Part shown: in pieces, positions 24,746-32,430 of the stretch
Layout: every line of letters starts with the position of its first letter
Position numbering within the stretch: the first letter of the stretch is position 1
NCBI RefSeq assembly: GCF_016616235.1
Contig: NZ_CP067100.1
Coordinates: forward strand, 4,957,001 to 5,021,000
Length of the DNA: 64,000 nt
Direction of reading: 5' to 3'
DNA from: Bradyrhizobium diazoefficiens
GTDB lineage: Bacteria > Pseudomonadota > Alphaproteobacteria > Rhizobiales > Xanthobacteraceae
Notes under the pieces: model-generated
What the model was told of the DNA's origin: nothing
The model's database searches: none
The model's input: the letters and a program-made list of their open reading frames with translations, nothing else
Made by a program: the position numbers and the translations under genes

Positions 24746-25987
24746 GTGGCGCCGCGCTACATTGACTCTGCTTCGCTCGCTTCCGTCCTGCCCCCGGCCG
24801 GGCGCACCCTGGTCGCGGCGTGTTCCGGTGAATCTCTCCTTCTCGCCGACGCGGTCATGCGCGCCGGCGAAGCCCTCGGGGCAATGACGTTTACCGGCAT
24901 CTTCGTCCCCAACCTCAACACCCGGACCTACCTCGCCAATCCACGCTGTCGGGTGGAGACGTTCTTCATGACGCCCGAGCTCAAGGCCGCGGGCGCAGCG
25001 GTTTCATTCTTTCCGCTTTGTTATGGCGATATTCTCACCCGCTTGCGAACTATCCAGATTGACGCCGCGCTTTTCATGGTGGCCCCGCCGGACGAAAATG
25101 GGCTGTGCAGTTTTGGCCCGATTGCGGACTTTCTTGTTGACGTATGGCCTCGCATCCCCGTTCGGATCGCGCACATCAATCCGCTGATGCCGAGAACGCG
25201 AGGCCATCACGGGATTCCCTTCTCCGAGCTGAAAGCGGTGATCGAGGCAGAACAGCGCCTGCTCGGTTTCACCGAGGGCACTCCGGACCCGGTCGCCCAA
25301 ACCATCGCCAGCCAGGTCGCTGGGTTCATTCCGAACGGCGGGACTGTGCAGACCGGCCTCGGAAAGATCCCGACCGCAGTGCTGCACGCTTTGACCCGCC
25401 ACCGCGACATCAGGATCCATTCCGGACTGATCGGAGATGCTGTCCTCGATCTCGCTGACGCAGGTGCCCTCGCCCCCGGCTGCGCTGTCACCGGCGGCGT
25501 CGCCATCGGCTCTCAACGGCTCTATTCCGCCGTCTCCAGCTCCTCATTCGCGTTCACGCCCGTCTCCAGCACCCATGATCCGAGGGTCGTCGCCGATATC
25601 GATCGGTTCGTGGCGGTCAATTCCGCGATCGAGGTCGACCTGTTTGGTCAGGTCTATGCCGAGATGACGGCTCAAGGCCTCACCTCGGGCCCGGGCGGCG
25701 CCTCGGACTTTGCGCGCGGCGCCTGGTGCGGCGGCGGTCTGCGGATTATCGCACTTCCGGCGACTGCCGCCGGAGGTGCCATCAGCCGCATCGTCGGACC
25801 GAATGGCGGCGCCGGTCCCGTATCGCTCGGGCGCATGGACACCGACATCATCGTCACCGAGAACGGCGCGGCCGACCTCCGCGGGCTCTCTCATCGCGAC
25901 CGGGCCGAGGCCCTCATCAAGATTGCCGCGGAACATCATCGCGACACTTTGTCGAACAGCTGGACCGCCTTCGAGTCCAGATTCTAA
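24746..25987 (+). CDS. Acetyl-CoA hydrolase/4-hydroxybutyrate-type CoA-transferase
   Basis: A family I CoA-transferase of 413 residues that would move CoA between carboxylic acids. It has FTGIFVPNLNTRTYL, SFFPLCYGDILTRLR and VAPPDENGLCSFGPIADFL. The GLIGDAVLDLADAGAL stretch, and TENGAADLRGLSHRDRAEALI near the end, are family hallmarks. I favour the GTG at 24746 (GGGAGAGCGAGC before it) over the GTG at 24725, which overlaps the BadI stop. It sits between the ring hydrolase and the BKACE gene. A plausible job is CoA transfer to or from the ring-opened dicarboxylate or acetoacetate. Confidence 0.82.
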   Translation: MAPRYIDSASLASVLPPAGRTLVAACSGESLLLADAVMRAGEALGAMTFTGIFVPNLNTRTYLANPRCRVETFFMTPELKAAGAAVSFFPLCYGDILTRLRTIQIDAALFMVAPPDENGLCSFGPIADFLVDVWPRIPVRIAHINPLMPRTRGHHGIPFSELKAVIEAEQRLLGFTEGTPDPVAQTIASQVAGFIPNGGTVQTGLGKIPTAVLHALTRHRDIRIHSGLIGDAVLDLADAGALAPGCAVTGGVAIGSQRLYSAVSSSSFAFTPVSSTHDPRVVADIDRFVAVNSAIEVDLFGQVYAEMTAQGLTSGPGGASDFARGAWCGGGLRIIALPATAAGGAISRIVGPNGGAGPVSLGRMDTDIIVTENGAADLRGLSHRDRAEALIKIAAEHHRDTLSNSWTAFESRF

Positions 25988-26004
25988 GTGGGAGGATACA
26001 CATC

Positions 26005-26934
26005 ATGGCGAAGAACAAAGTCATCATCAGTTGCGCCATCACCGGCTCCATCCATACGCCGTCGATGTCGCCGCATCTGCCGGTGACCGCAGAACAGATT
26101 GCGAGCTCAGCCCTCGAGGCGGCCGACGCCGGCGCCGCCATCGTCCATCTGCATGCCCGCAATCCCGAGGACGGCCGGCCCGATCAGAGCCCCGAGGCAT
26201 TCGAGCCGTTCCTGCGCGTGATCAAGCAGTCGTCGAACGTGGTGGTGAACCTCACGACGGGCGGCTCGCCGTACATGGCCGTCGAGGAACGCGTTCGTCC
26301 CGCGGCCAAGTGGCGGCCCGAGGTTGCTTCTTTGAACATGGGCTCGATGAATTTCGGCCTCTTCCCGATGCTGAAGCGCTACAAGGAGTTCAAGCACGCT
26401 TGGGAGCCGGCCATGCTTGAAGGCTCCCACGACCTGGTGTTCCGAAACAGCTTCAAGGACATTCGCTATGCCCTTGAAACGTTGAACGCGACCGGGGCGC
26501 GCTACGAGTTCGAGTGTTACGACACCAGCCATCTCTACAATCTGCATTACTTCTTCACCGAAGGCCTGGTTCAGGCGCCCCTGTTCATCCAGACCTGCTT
26601 CGGCCTGCTCGGCGGCATCGGCGCGCACCCCGACGACGTCATGCACATGAAGCGTACGGCCGATCGTCTGTTCGGAAATTCCTACCGCTGGTCCGTGCTT
26701 GGCGCAGGCCGCAACCAGATGCCCGTCGCGGCGATGGCTGCGTCCATGGGCGGGCACGTCCGTGTCGGTCTCGAAGACAGCTTGTGGGTCGGCGCCGGTC
26801 AGCTCGCCACCTCGAACGCGACGCAGGTGCATCAGGTTCGCAAGATTATCGAAGGGCTCGGCCTGGAAGCGGCGACCGCCGACGACGCTCGCGAAATCCT
26901 CTCGCTCAAGGGTGGCGACCGGGTCGGATTTTGA
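26005..26934 (+). CDS. Beta-keto acid cleavage enzyme (BKACE, DUF849)
   Basis: A 309-residue TIM-barrel zinc enzyme. The family condenses a beta-keto acid with acetyl-CoA and splits it to acetoacetate and a new acyl-CoA (Kce in lysine fermentation). Visible are CAITGSIHTPS, the zinc ligands in IVHLHARNPEDGRPD (His48, His50) and Glu257 in RVGLEDSLWVG, plus NLTTGGSP. The start at 26005 follows GGGAGGATACACATC. It is 17 bp after the CoA-transferase, so the two are probably a functional unit acting on a keto acid from ring degradation. The actual keto acid is unknown. Confidence 0.86.
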   Translation: MAKNKVIISCAITGSIHTPSMSPHLPVTAEQIASSALEAADAGAAIVHLHARNPEDGRPDQSPEAFEPFLRVIKQSSNVVVNLTTGGSPYMAVEERVRPAAKWRPEVASLNMGSMNFGLFPMLKRYKEFKHAWEPAMLEGSHDLVFRNSFKDIRYALETLNATGARYEFECYDTSHLYNLHYFFTEGLVQAPLFIQTCFGLLGGIGAHPDDVMHMKRTADRLFGNSYRWSVLGAGRNQMPVAAMAASMGGHVRVGLEDSLWVGAGQLATSNATQVHQVRKIIEGLGLEAATADDAREILSLKGGDRVGF

Positions 26935-26979
26935 CCGCTCCGTACGCCTCGCTCCCCTCAAGAAGACAAAGGATATTCC

Positions 26980-28287
26980 ATGACGCTGGCTGCGCCCAAG
27001 CTCAAACAGTTCCGGCTAGAACTGAAAGACAACGGCCTTGTTCACTTCATATTCGACGCGCCCGGCCGCACGATGAACGTGTTTTCGGAAACCGCCATCG
27101 TCGAGCTTGCCGCGTTTGCCCGCTGGCTCGCGCAGAGCGACGTACGAGGCGTCCTCGTTCGATCCGGCAAGAGCAGCGCATTCTGCGCCGGCGCCGACCT
27201 CGCCGAGCTCGGCGTCGCCTACGACATGATCATGGCGAAGCCTGCTCACGCTCGCTTCAATGTCGCTTACGATCATTTCTTTCGCCTGAGCCTAGCCATC
27301 CGCGCCCTGGAAAGCTGTGGCAAGCCCGTCGCGTCCGCCATCACGGGCCTCGCCCTCGGCGGCGGCTGCGAGCTTGCGCTCGGTACCCACTACCGCGTGC
27401 TGACCAATGATCCGCGGGCCGCGCTCGGTCTGCCTGAATCCCTGGTCGGCCTCTTGCCGGGCGGGGGCGGTACTCAGCGCCTGCCGCGGCTGATCGGCGT
27501 CGAGCGCGCTCTCCCGGTGCTCCTGGAGGGAGCGAGGCTGTCAGGCACTGCAGCTCTAGAAGGCGGCCTCGTCGATGCCCTTGTCGCCGCCGGCGAAGAA
27601 GTCGCGGCGGCGGAATCCTGGCTGCTCTCGACGCCAACGACGCAGCAACCGTGGGATCGCGCGGATTGGAAGGATCCGTCGCCGCTCGACGTGAGCAAGC
27701 TTCTCGGCCCCGTCCGCGAGCGCGTGCTTTCGGAGACGCTGGGGCACTATCCAGCGCCCCTTGCGATCCTCGACTGCGTCGAGTTCGGCCTGCCGCAATG
27801 TTTCGATGGCGCCATTCGCAGCGAAATGGCGATCTTCTCCCATCTGATCCAGCGGGCGGAAGCTCGCAACATGATCCAGACCCTCTTCCTCGGTCGAACC
27901 GATCATGATCGGATGGCAAAGTCCGGCGAACTGCCTGCCTTCATCGCAGATTTCGTGACCACGACGAAATCGGCGCTCGAGGAGGCGCACCCCAGTGACG
28001 AACTCCTCGCGACGCTCGGTTTCGCGCGTCCCGGTTTGCCGAGCGTTCCGGCGCTTCGGCGCACTGCAGGCGCGGGCTATTGGCTGGACCAATCGGATCA
28101 GGATTCTCGGCGCCACCCCGCGCTAGCGCTGATGCAGCGCCTGAGCCAGGCGGTCCTCCCGCTGACATTCGATTTGACCGCGGAGCAGCTTCGCATGGCG
28201 GACTACGCCGTCGTACGCGAGCTTGGTTATCCCGCCTATCTGGGCGGCCCCGGTGCTTTCGGCCTACGCGAAGCATCCGCATACTGA
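26980..28287 (+). CDS. FadJ-like enoyl-CoA hydratase lacking the dehydrogenase module
   Basis: A 435-residue protein. Residues 1-230 are an enoyl-CoA hydratase domain with FCAGADL, both catalytic Glu (Glu131 in GGGCELALGTHYR, Glu153 in LGLPESLVGLLPG) and GGGGTQRLPRLIG. The linker LGHYPAPLAILDCVEFGL to EARNMIQTLF and the last 30 residues (ADYAVVRELGYPAYLGGPGAF) resemble the linker and extreme C-terminus of FadJ/FadB. The roughly 300-residue 3-hydroxyacyl-CoA dehydrogenase in between is absent. A separate dehydrogenase of that type is encoded at 39512-40765. It ends the plus-strand operon that starts around 20436 and faces a strong hairpin. Confidence 0.78.
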   Translation: MTLAAPKLKQFRLELKDNGLVHFIFDAPGRTMNVFSETAIVELAAFARWLAQSDVRGVLVRSGKSSAFCAGADLAELGVAYDMIMAKPAHARFNVAYDHFFRLSLAIRALESCGKPVASAITGLALGGGCELALGTHYRVLTNDPRAALGLPESLVGLLPGGGGTQRLPRLIGVERALPVLLEGARLSGTAALEGGLVDALVAAGEEVAAAESWLLSTPTTQQPWDRADWKDPSPLDVSKLLGPVRERVLSETLGHYPAPLAILDCVEFGLPQCFDGAIRSEMAIFSHLIQRAEARNMIQTLFLGRTDHDRMAKSGELPAFIADFVTTTKSALEEAHPSDELLATLGFARPGLPSVPALRRTAGAGYWLDQSDQDSRRHPALALMQRLSQAVLPLTFDLTAEQLRMADYAVVRELGYPAYLGGPGAFGLREASAY

Positions 28288-28297
28288 CGGTCGCTCA

Positions 28298-28338
28298 GCG
28301 CCCGCCGGACCAACGCCTCAGGCGTTGCCGGCGGGCGC
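28298..28338. terminator. Nested hairpin between convergent operons
   Basis: An 11-bp stem (GCGCCCGCCGG with CCGGCGGGCGC) encloses a second 7-bp stem (CAACGCC with GGCGTTG) around a TCA loop. It lies in the 75-bp gap between two convergent genes. There is no clear T-tract, so it is a likely bidirectional terminator or mRNA 3'-end stabiliser. Confidence 0.7.
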
Positions 28339-28362
28339 GAAGCACGAAGCTCGCGTCCCATT

Positions 28363-29181
28363 CTAGAGATCGCGATAGCTCGGCTCCCGCTTCCCCCGGA
28401 ACGCGGCCACCGCTTCGCGGTGATCGGCGGTTTCGAGCAGCATCACCTGCTGACGGTCTTCCATGGCGAGCGCGGTCTCCAGGCCCGGCGCGTCGATCAG
28501 CGCGTTGAGCGTCTGCTTTGTCATGCGCAAGCCCATCGGGGCAGTGCGTAGCAGGTCGGCGGCATAGGCCAGACCCGTCGCCATCAATTGGTCGGCAGGG
28601 ACGACGTCGCTGACCAATCCCACCGCCTTGGCTCTTTCGGCCGCGATGAATCGGCCGCTCAACAGCAGCTCCGAAGCCACTGACAATCCGATCAATCGCG
28701 GCAGCAGATAGCCCGATCCCATGTCGCAGCCGCCGACCCCCACACGAATATAGGCGGCGTTCATCCGCGCATGCGAGGAGGCGAAGCGGACGTCGGCGGC
28801 GAGCGCCAGGGAAAAGCCGGCCCCGCACGCCGCACCCTGAACCAGTGCGACGATGGGCTGAGGACAGCTCCTCATCAGGCGAATGACGCCGGAGTATTGC
28901 TGCTGCATTCGCAGTTGGCGCTGCGGCCGCCCCTCTCCAGGCTTGGCGAAAGCCTCTGAACCAAGCTCCGCGCCGGCGCAAAATGCGCGGCCGTTGGCAC
29001 GAAGGATCACCACACGTGTCCTAAGCTTGTCGTGCAGCGACGAAAAGTACGCGGTCAGCTCTCCGACCATCGCCGGCGTCACCGCATTCAGCGTCTCCGG
29101 CCGGTTCAACGACACAATGTCGATCCCGGCTCGCTCCTCGACTATGATCGTGGTGAAACTGTTCGCCGTTGGCTCGCTCAT
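28363..29181 (-). CDS. Enoyl-CoA hydratase/isomerase family protein
   Basis: A 272-residue crotonase. It has VSLNRPETLNAVTPAMVGEL, FCAGAELGSEAF, ALVQGAACGAGFSLALAADV and MNAAYIRVGVGGCDMGSGYL, typical of the EchA-type group with VGGCD in the active-site loop. It has no classical second Glu in that loop, so isomerase or retro-aldol activity is as likely as hydration. The start at 29181 is preceded by GAGGATATCG; the longer frame to 29346 overlaps the CoA-transferase. It follows that gene by 37 bp on the minus strand and shares its promoter. Confidence 0.83.
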   Translation of the reverse strand: MSEPTANSFTTIIVEERAGIDIVSLNRPETLNAVTPAMVGELTAYFSSLHDKLRTRVVILRANGRAFCAGAELGSEAFAKPGEGRPQRQLRMQQQYSGVIRLMRSCPQPIVALVQGAACGAGFSLALAADVRFASSHARMNAAYIRVGVGGCDMGSGYLLPRLIGLSVASELLLSGRFIAAERAKAVGLVSDVVPADQLMATGLAYAADLLRTAPMGLRMTKQTLNALIDAPGLETALAMEDRQQVMLLETADHREAVAAFRGKREPSYRDL

Positions 29182-29218
29182 CGATATCCTCCCTCGCTCA
29201 TCCTTGTGCGCGCACGGC

Positions 29219-30409
29219 TCATCCGATGATGCCCTCGCCGCGCAACGACTCGATCCGCTCCGACGGGATGCCGAGTTCGGACAGCACTTCATCCGTATGC
29301 TGGCCGAGCGCAGGCGGCGGCCTTCCCGCGGTCCGCGCCTGGCCATTGATGCGGACGGGGTGTCCCACGCCCTTCAGATGCCCGGCCGCGGCATGATCAT
29401 ATTCGACGATGATCCCGCTGGCGTCTGTATGAGGATGTCTCAGCACCTGGGCAAGGGAGTTGATCGGCGAACAGGGCACGCCGGCGGCCGCCAGCGCCTC
29501 GTTCCATGCCACGGCGGAGCGCGACATCAGCGCTTGCTGCACCCGACGGAGCGTTTCCGCCCTGTTTTGAACCCGGTCGGCATTGGTTCGGAAATGCGGA
29601 TCGTCCACGATCTCCGTGAGCCCCACGACGCCGCAGAACTTCCGCCACAGATTGTCGTTCGCCACGCCGATCATGATCGGCCCATCGCCGGTTTCGAAGG
29701 CCTGATAGGGGCACAGCGACTCGTGGCTCGAGCCGCATTTTGCCGGCTGGACGCCGCGTTCCCAAAAGGTCTGCAGGTTGTAACCGAGCAGCCCCATCGC
29801 GGTCTCGAACAGCGACACCTGAACCGTTCCGCCCTGCCCGGTTTTCTCCCGCGCATAGAGCAGCCCGAGGATCCCGCTGAAGGCATGCACACCCGTCATC
29901 TGGTCGATCGGTGAGATCGGGCTGCGGATGTATCCCCCGCCCTCGTCGCCGGTCATCGCCATGACGCCGCAAAAGGCCTGAAGGATCACGTCATAGCCGG
30001 GCGCATTCTTCAAAGGACCACTCCGGCCGAAGCCCGAGATGCTGCAATGGATCAGTCGCTCGTTCAGCGGACGCAGTGTCGCAGCATCGATTCCGAGACG
30101 CTCGGCGACGCCCGAGCCGAAACTCTCGAGCGCAACGTCGGCCGTCCTCGCCAGTTCGTGCGCGATTTCTCGACCGCGCTCGGTCTTGAGATCGATGGCG
30201 ATGCTGCGCTTGTTGCGGTTCGCGCTAAGAAACACTGTTCCGAAGCCTGGCGCAGGAAATGGCGGCCATCCCCTGGTTTCGTCGCCCTGCCCCTTCATCT
30301 CGACCTTGATGACCTCGGCCCCGAGGTCGCCGAGATACTGGCTGCACAGCGGGCCCGCCAGCACCTTGGAGAAATCCAGCACCTTAATCCCTGCGAGAGG
30401 CTTCGACAT
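29219..30409 (-). CDS. Family III (CaiB/BaiF) CoA-transferase
   Basis: A 396-residue protein that would exchange CoA between acids. It shows VLDFSKVLAGPLCSQYLGDL, KVEMKGQGDETRGW, NRNKRSIAIDLK and APGYDVILQAFCGVM, with the catalytic Asp in PGYD. Racemase residues (GHD) are not present, so transfer rather than epimerisation is expected. The start at 30409 follows GAGGACATGCC. The operator-like element at 30442-30460 lies 33 bp upstream. It is the first gene of a two-gene minus-strand operon with the crotonase. Confidence 0.86.
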   Translation of the reverse strand: MSKPLAGIKVLDFSKVLAGPLCSQYLGDLGAEVIKVEMKGQGDETRGWPPFPAPGFGTVFLSANRNKRSIAIDLKTERGREIAHELARTADVALESFGSGVAERLGIDAATLRPLNERLIHCSISGFGRSGPLKNAPGYDVILQAFCGVMAMTGDEGGGYIRSPISPIDQMTGVHAFSGILGLLYAREKTGQGGTVQVSLFETAMGLLGYNLQTFWERGVQPAKCGSSHESLCPYQAFETGDGPIMIGVANDNLWRKFCGVVGLTEIVDDPHFRTNADRVQNRAETLRRVQQALMSRSAVAWNEALAAAGVPCSPINSLAQVLRHPHTDASGIIVEYDHAAAGHLKGVGHPVRINGQARTAGRPPPALGQHTDEVLSELGIPSERIESLRGEGIIG

Positions 30410-30441
30410 GGCATGTCCTCGATGATCCGCGCCGTTGAATT

Positions 30442-30460
30442 GATACGCTGGCGTACTTAG
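30442..30460. promoter_or_regulatory. Island operator copy 3 (CoA-transferase side)
   Basis: Reads GATACGCTGGCGTACTTAG, containing the dyad TACGC-tgg-CGTA. It matches the island consensus over most of the core and lies 33 bp upstream of the CoA-transferase ATG. Confidence 0.6.
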
Positions 30461-30600
30461 CCTGTAAATCGCACATCAGGGAACGCATACATGCGATGTC
30501 CGCACAGCGGGCCGCAGAGTGTCGGTAATTCGCAAATGGTCTCGAAATATCGAGATAGTCGGCCACGCACCGGAAGCAGGGCCGTACCTCCGCTCGCTTG

Positions 30601-30619
30601 ACACATTAGTTCACTACTA
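30601..30619 (+). promoter_or_regulatory. Island operator copy 4 (phosphatase/dehydrogenase side)
   Basis: Reads ACACATTAGTTCACTACTA. The TTAGTTCACTA part aligns with TTAGTTTACTA-type copies. It lies 76 bp before the ATG at 30695 and completes the pair in this divergent promoter. Weaker than copy 3. Confidence 0.45.
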
Positions 30620-30694
30620 TACCATCTTTGAAAACAATGACGGCCCAGCCTGCAGCTCGCGGGTTGCTGCCGCAGAAGCGCATCTGGGACGACT

Positions 30695-31309
30695 ATGAAA
30701 ATCATTCTTGTGCGCCACGGCCGGCCGGACGAGAACGATTCCACGAACCCCGGCGATCCGCCCTTGAACAACGATGGACGGCGGCAGGCGGACGCCATCG
30801 CCGATCTTCTCAGTCTGGAAGCCATCGACCGCATCGTCGCGAGCCCGTTGCAGCGCGCACGGCAAACGGCGGAGCCGCTGGCGCAACGCCTCGCCCGGCC
30901 AGTCGACGTTGTCGATGGCTGGGCCGAGGCTGACCGGTTCGGCGCACGATATCGCTCCATCGAAACGCTGCGCAGTTTGGGGCAGGCAGAATGGAAGCGC
31001 TTCCTGACGGACCCGATCCGCTACCTCGGAGGAGATCCCGATCGTTTCCAGGCCGAGGTCCTGGGCGCCCTCAGGACCATCGCAGCCGAAGGCCACGCAA
31101 GGCAGAAGGTCGCGATCTTCACTCACGGCATGCCCATCAACCTCGTGCTCTCGCAGGCACTCGCGTTGAACGGCTTCGTGCATTTCCTTCCAGGTTACGG
31201 CTCGGTCACCCGCCTGCGCCTGCGCAGCGACGGAAGCATCGGCATCATCAGCATCAACGAGAGCGGTCACCACGCACTCGCGACGCCAATGGCATTAACA
31301 GGCCCATGA
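30695..31309 (+). CDS. Histidine phosphatase family protein 1
   Basis: A 204-residue phosphoglycerate-mutase-like phosphatase. It starts MKIILVRHGRPDENDSTNPG, with the phosphohistidine motif RHG, followed by GDPPLNNDGRRQA, ASPLQRARQTAEPLA and the second catalytic His in FTHGMPINL. The paralogue at 37593 shares RHG-x-PDE and the DPGDPPL block. With three APH-type kinases in the same island, hydrolysis of a phosphorylated intermediate or of a mis-phosphorylated CoA ester is an attractive idea, but no substrate is indicated. It heads a plus-strand operon with two acyl-CoA dehydrogenases 10 bp downstream. Confidence 0.82.
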   Translation: MKIILVRHGRPDENDSTNPGDPPLNNDGRRQADAIADLLSLEAIDRIVASPLQRARQTAEPLAQRLARPVDVVDGWAEADRFGARYRSIETLRSLGQAEWKRFLTDPIRYLGGDPDRFQAEVLGALRTIAAEGHARQKVAIFTHGMPINLVLSQALALNGFVHFLPGYGSVTRLRLRSDGSIGIISINESGHHALATPMALTGP

Positions 31310-31319
31310 GGAGTTTCAC

Positions 31320-32405
31320 GTGATTTCGCTCGAACTAAGCGAGGAACAGGAGATCGCCCGCTCCGCCGCCTCCGGCCTGGCGCGATCCTCGCTCGCGCCT
31401 GCGGCCCGCGCCGCCGATGAAGCCGCGCAAATCCATTCCTCCACCCTCAAGGACGCTTGGGCGCTGGGCATCGTGCAGGCGATTGCCGACCCCGCGTTTC
31501 GGACGATGGAGCAGCCGACTGTCCTGAACGCGCTGGTCCTCGAGGAACTCGCGACCGGCGACGCAACCGTGGCGACTGCCATCGCCGCGTCCGTCGGCTT
31601 CGCCAAGGCCGTCGCCGAGCAGGGATCCAATCGGCAGCGCGATGAATTGCTCCCATCGTTCGTCTCGGATACCCCGCGGTTCGCCGCAGTGATCGAGCTC
31701 GACGCCGCCTTGCCTGAGAACACTGCGGCGAAAGCCAGCGTCACGCGAACAGCCGATGGATTTCGGCTGGAAGGCGGCGCGCCGATGGTGCTGCTCACAA
31801 AGCAGAGCAGCCACCTGCTTGCACTTGTCAGGTACGATGGCTGTGACGAGGCGCTCATTGTGCCACTCGATACCGCCGGCGTGCGCGTCTCGAAAATCGA
31901 AGGCACACTTGGGCTACGCGGCCTCGATTGGGCGTCCGTCACGTTTAACGGCGTCACGGTTCCCGCATCAATGCGCCTCGGCGGCTCTGCCGGCGCCAAC
32001 GTCCAACGTATCCGCGACGCGTCCCGGATCGCCCTCTGCGCGATGCTTTCAGGCCTATCACGCGCCGTGTTCGATTTCGCTCTCCCTTACACTAAGAGCC
32101 GCATCGTCCACGGCGAGGCTATCGCTCGCAAGCAGGCCATCGCGTTCAAACTGGCCGACATGCATGTCGCGATCGATGCAATGCGCTGGATGGGACTGAA
32201 AGCGGCGGCCGAGTTGGATAGCAATCCCGCAGCGCCGCGCAGCGCGCGCTTGGCGCAGCTTTATGCGAGTGATGCCGCGATGCGCATCGCCGACGAAGGC
32301 GTGCAGGTGTTCGGCGGCCACGGCTTCGTCCGGGACCTTCCGCTGGAGATGTGGTACCGGAACGCCCGCTCCCTGTCGGTTCTCGATGGTCTAGTCGGCG
32401 CATGA
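31320..32405 (+). CDS. Acyl-CoA dehydrogenase-like subunit lacking the catalytic Glu
   Basis: A 361-residue acyl-CoA dehydrogenase homologue from a GTG at 31320 with AGGAG upstream. It is divergent: the middle reads FAAVIELDAALPENTAAKAS where the FAD-binding TEP-x-xGSD motif should be, and the end reads YRNARSLSVLDGLVGA instead of YEGT-x-EI. FGGHGFVRDLPLEMWYRNAR is kept. Such degenerate subunits pair with a complete one in the alpha2-beta2 dehydrogenases of steroid side-chain and ring catabolism (ChsE1-ChsE2 type). The complete partner is probably the next gene at 32431, 25 bp downstream. Alone it may be inactive. Confidence 0.8.
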   Translation: MISLELSEEQEIARSAASGLARSSLAPAARAADEAAQIHSSTLKDAWALGIVQAIADPAFRTMEQPTVLNALVLEELATGDATVATAIAASVGFAKAVAEQGSNRQRDELLPSFVSDTPRFAAVIELDAALPENTAAKASVTRTADGFRLEGGAPMVLLTKQSSHLLALVRYDGCDEALIVPLDTAGVRVSKIEGTLGLRGLDWASVTFNGVTVPASMRLGGSAGANVQRIRDASRIALCAMLSGLSRAVFDFALPYTKSRIVHGEAIARKQAIAFKLADMHVAIDAMRWMGLKAAAELDSNPAAPRSARLAQLYASDAAMRIADEGVQVFGGHGFVRDLPLEMWYRNARSLSVLDGLVGA

Positions 32406-32430
32406 CTGCCGGAATTCGGAGACACCCCTG

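Noticed and set aside
25726..26004. Long N-terminal extension of the BKACE protein
   Set aside because: It overlaps the CoA-transferase gene in another frame and is Arg-rich shadow sequence; the ATG at 26005 has a strong ribosome site.
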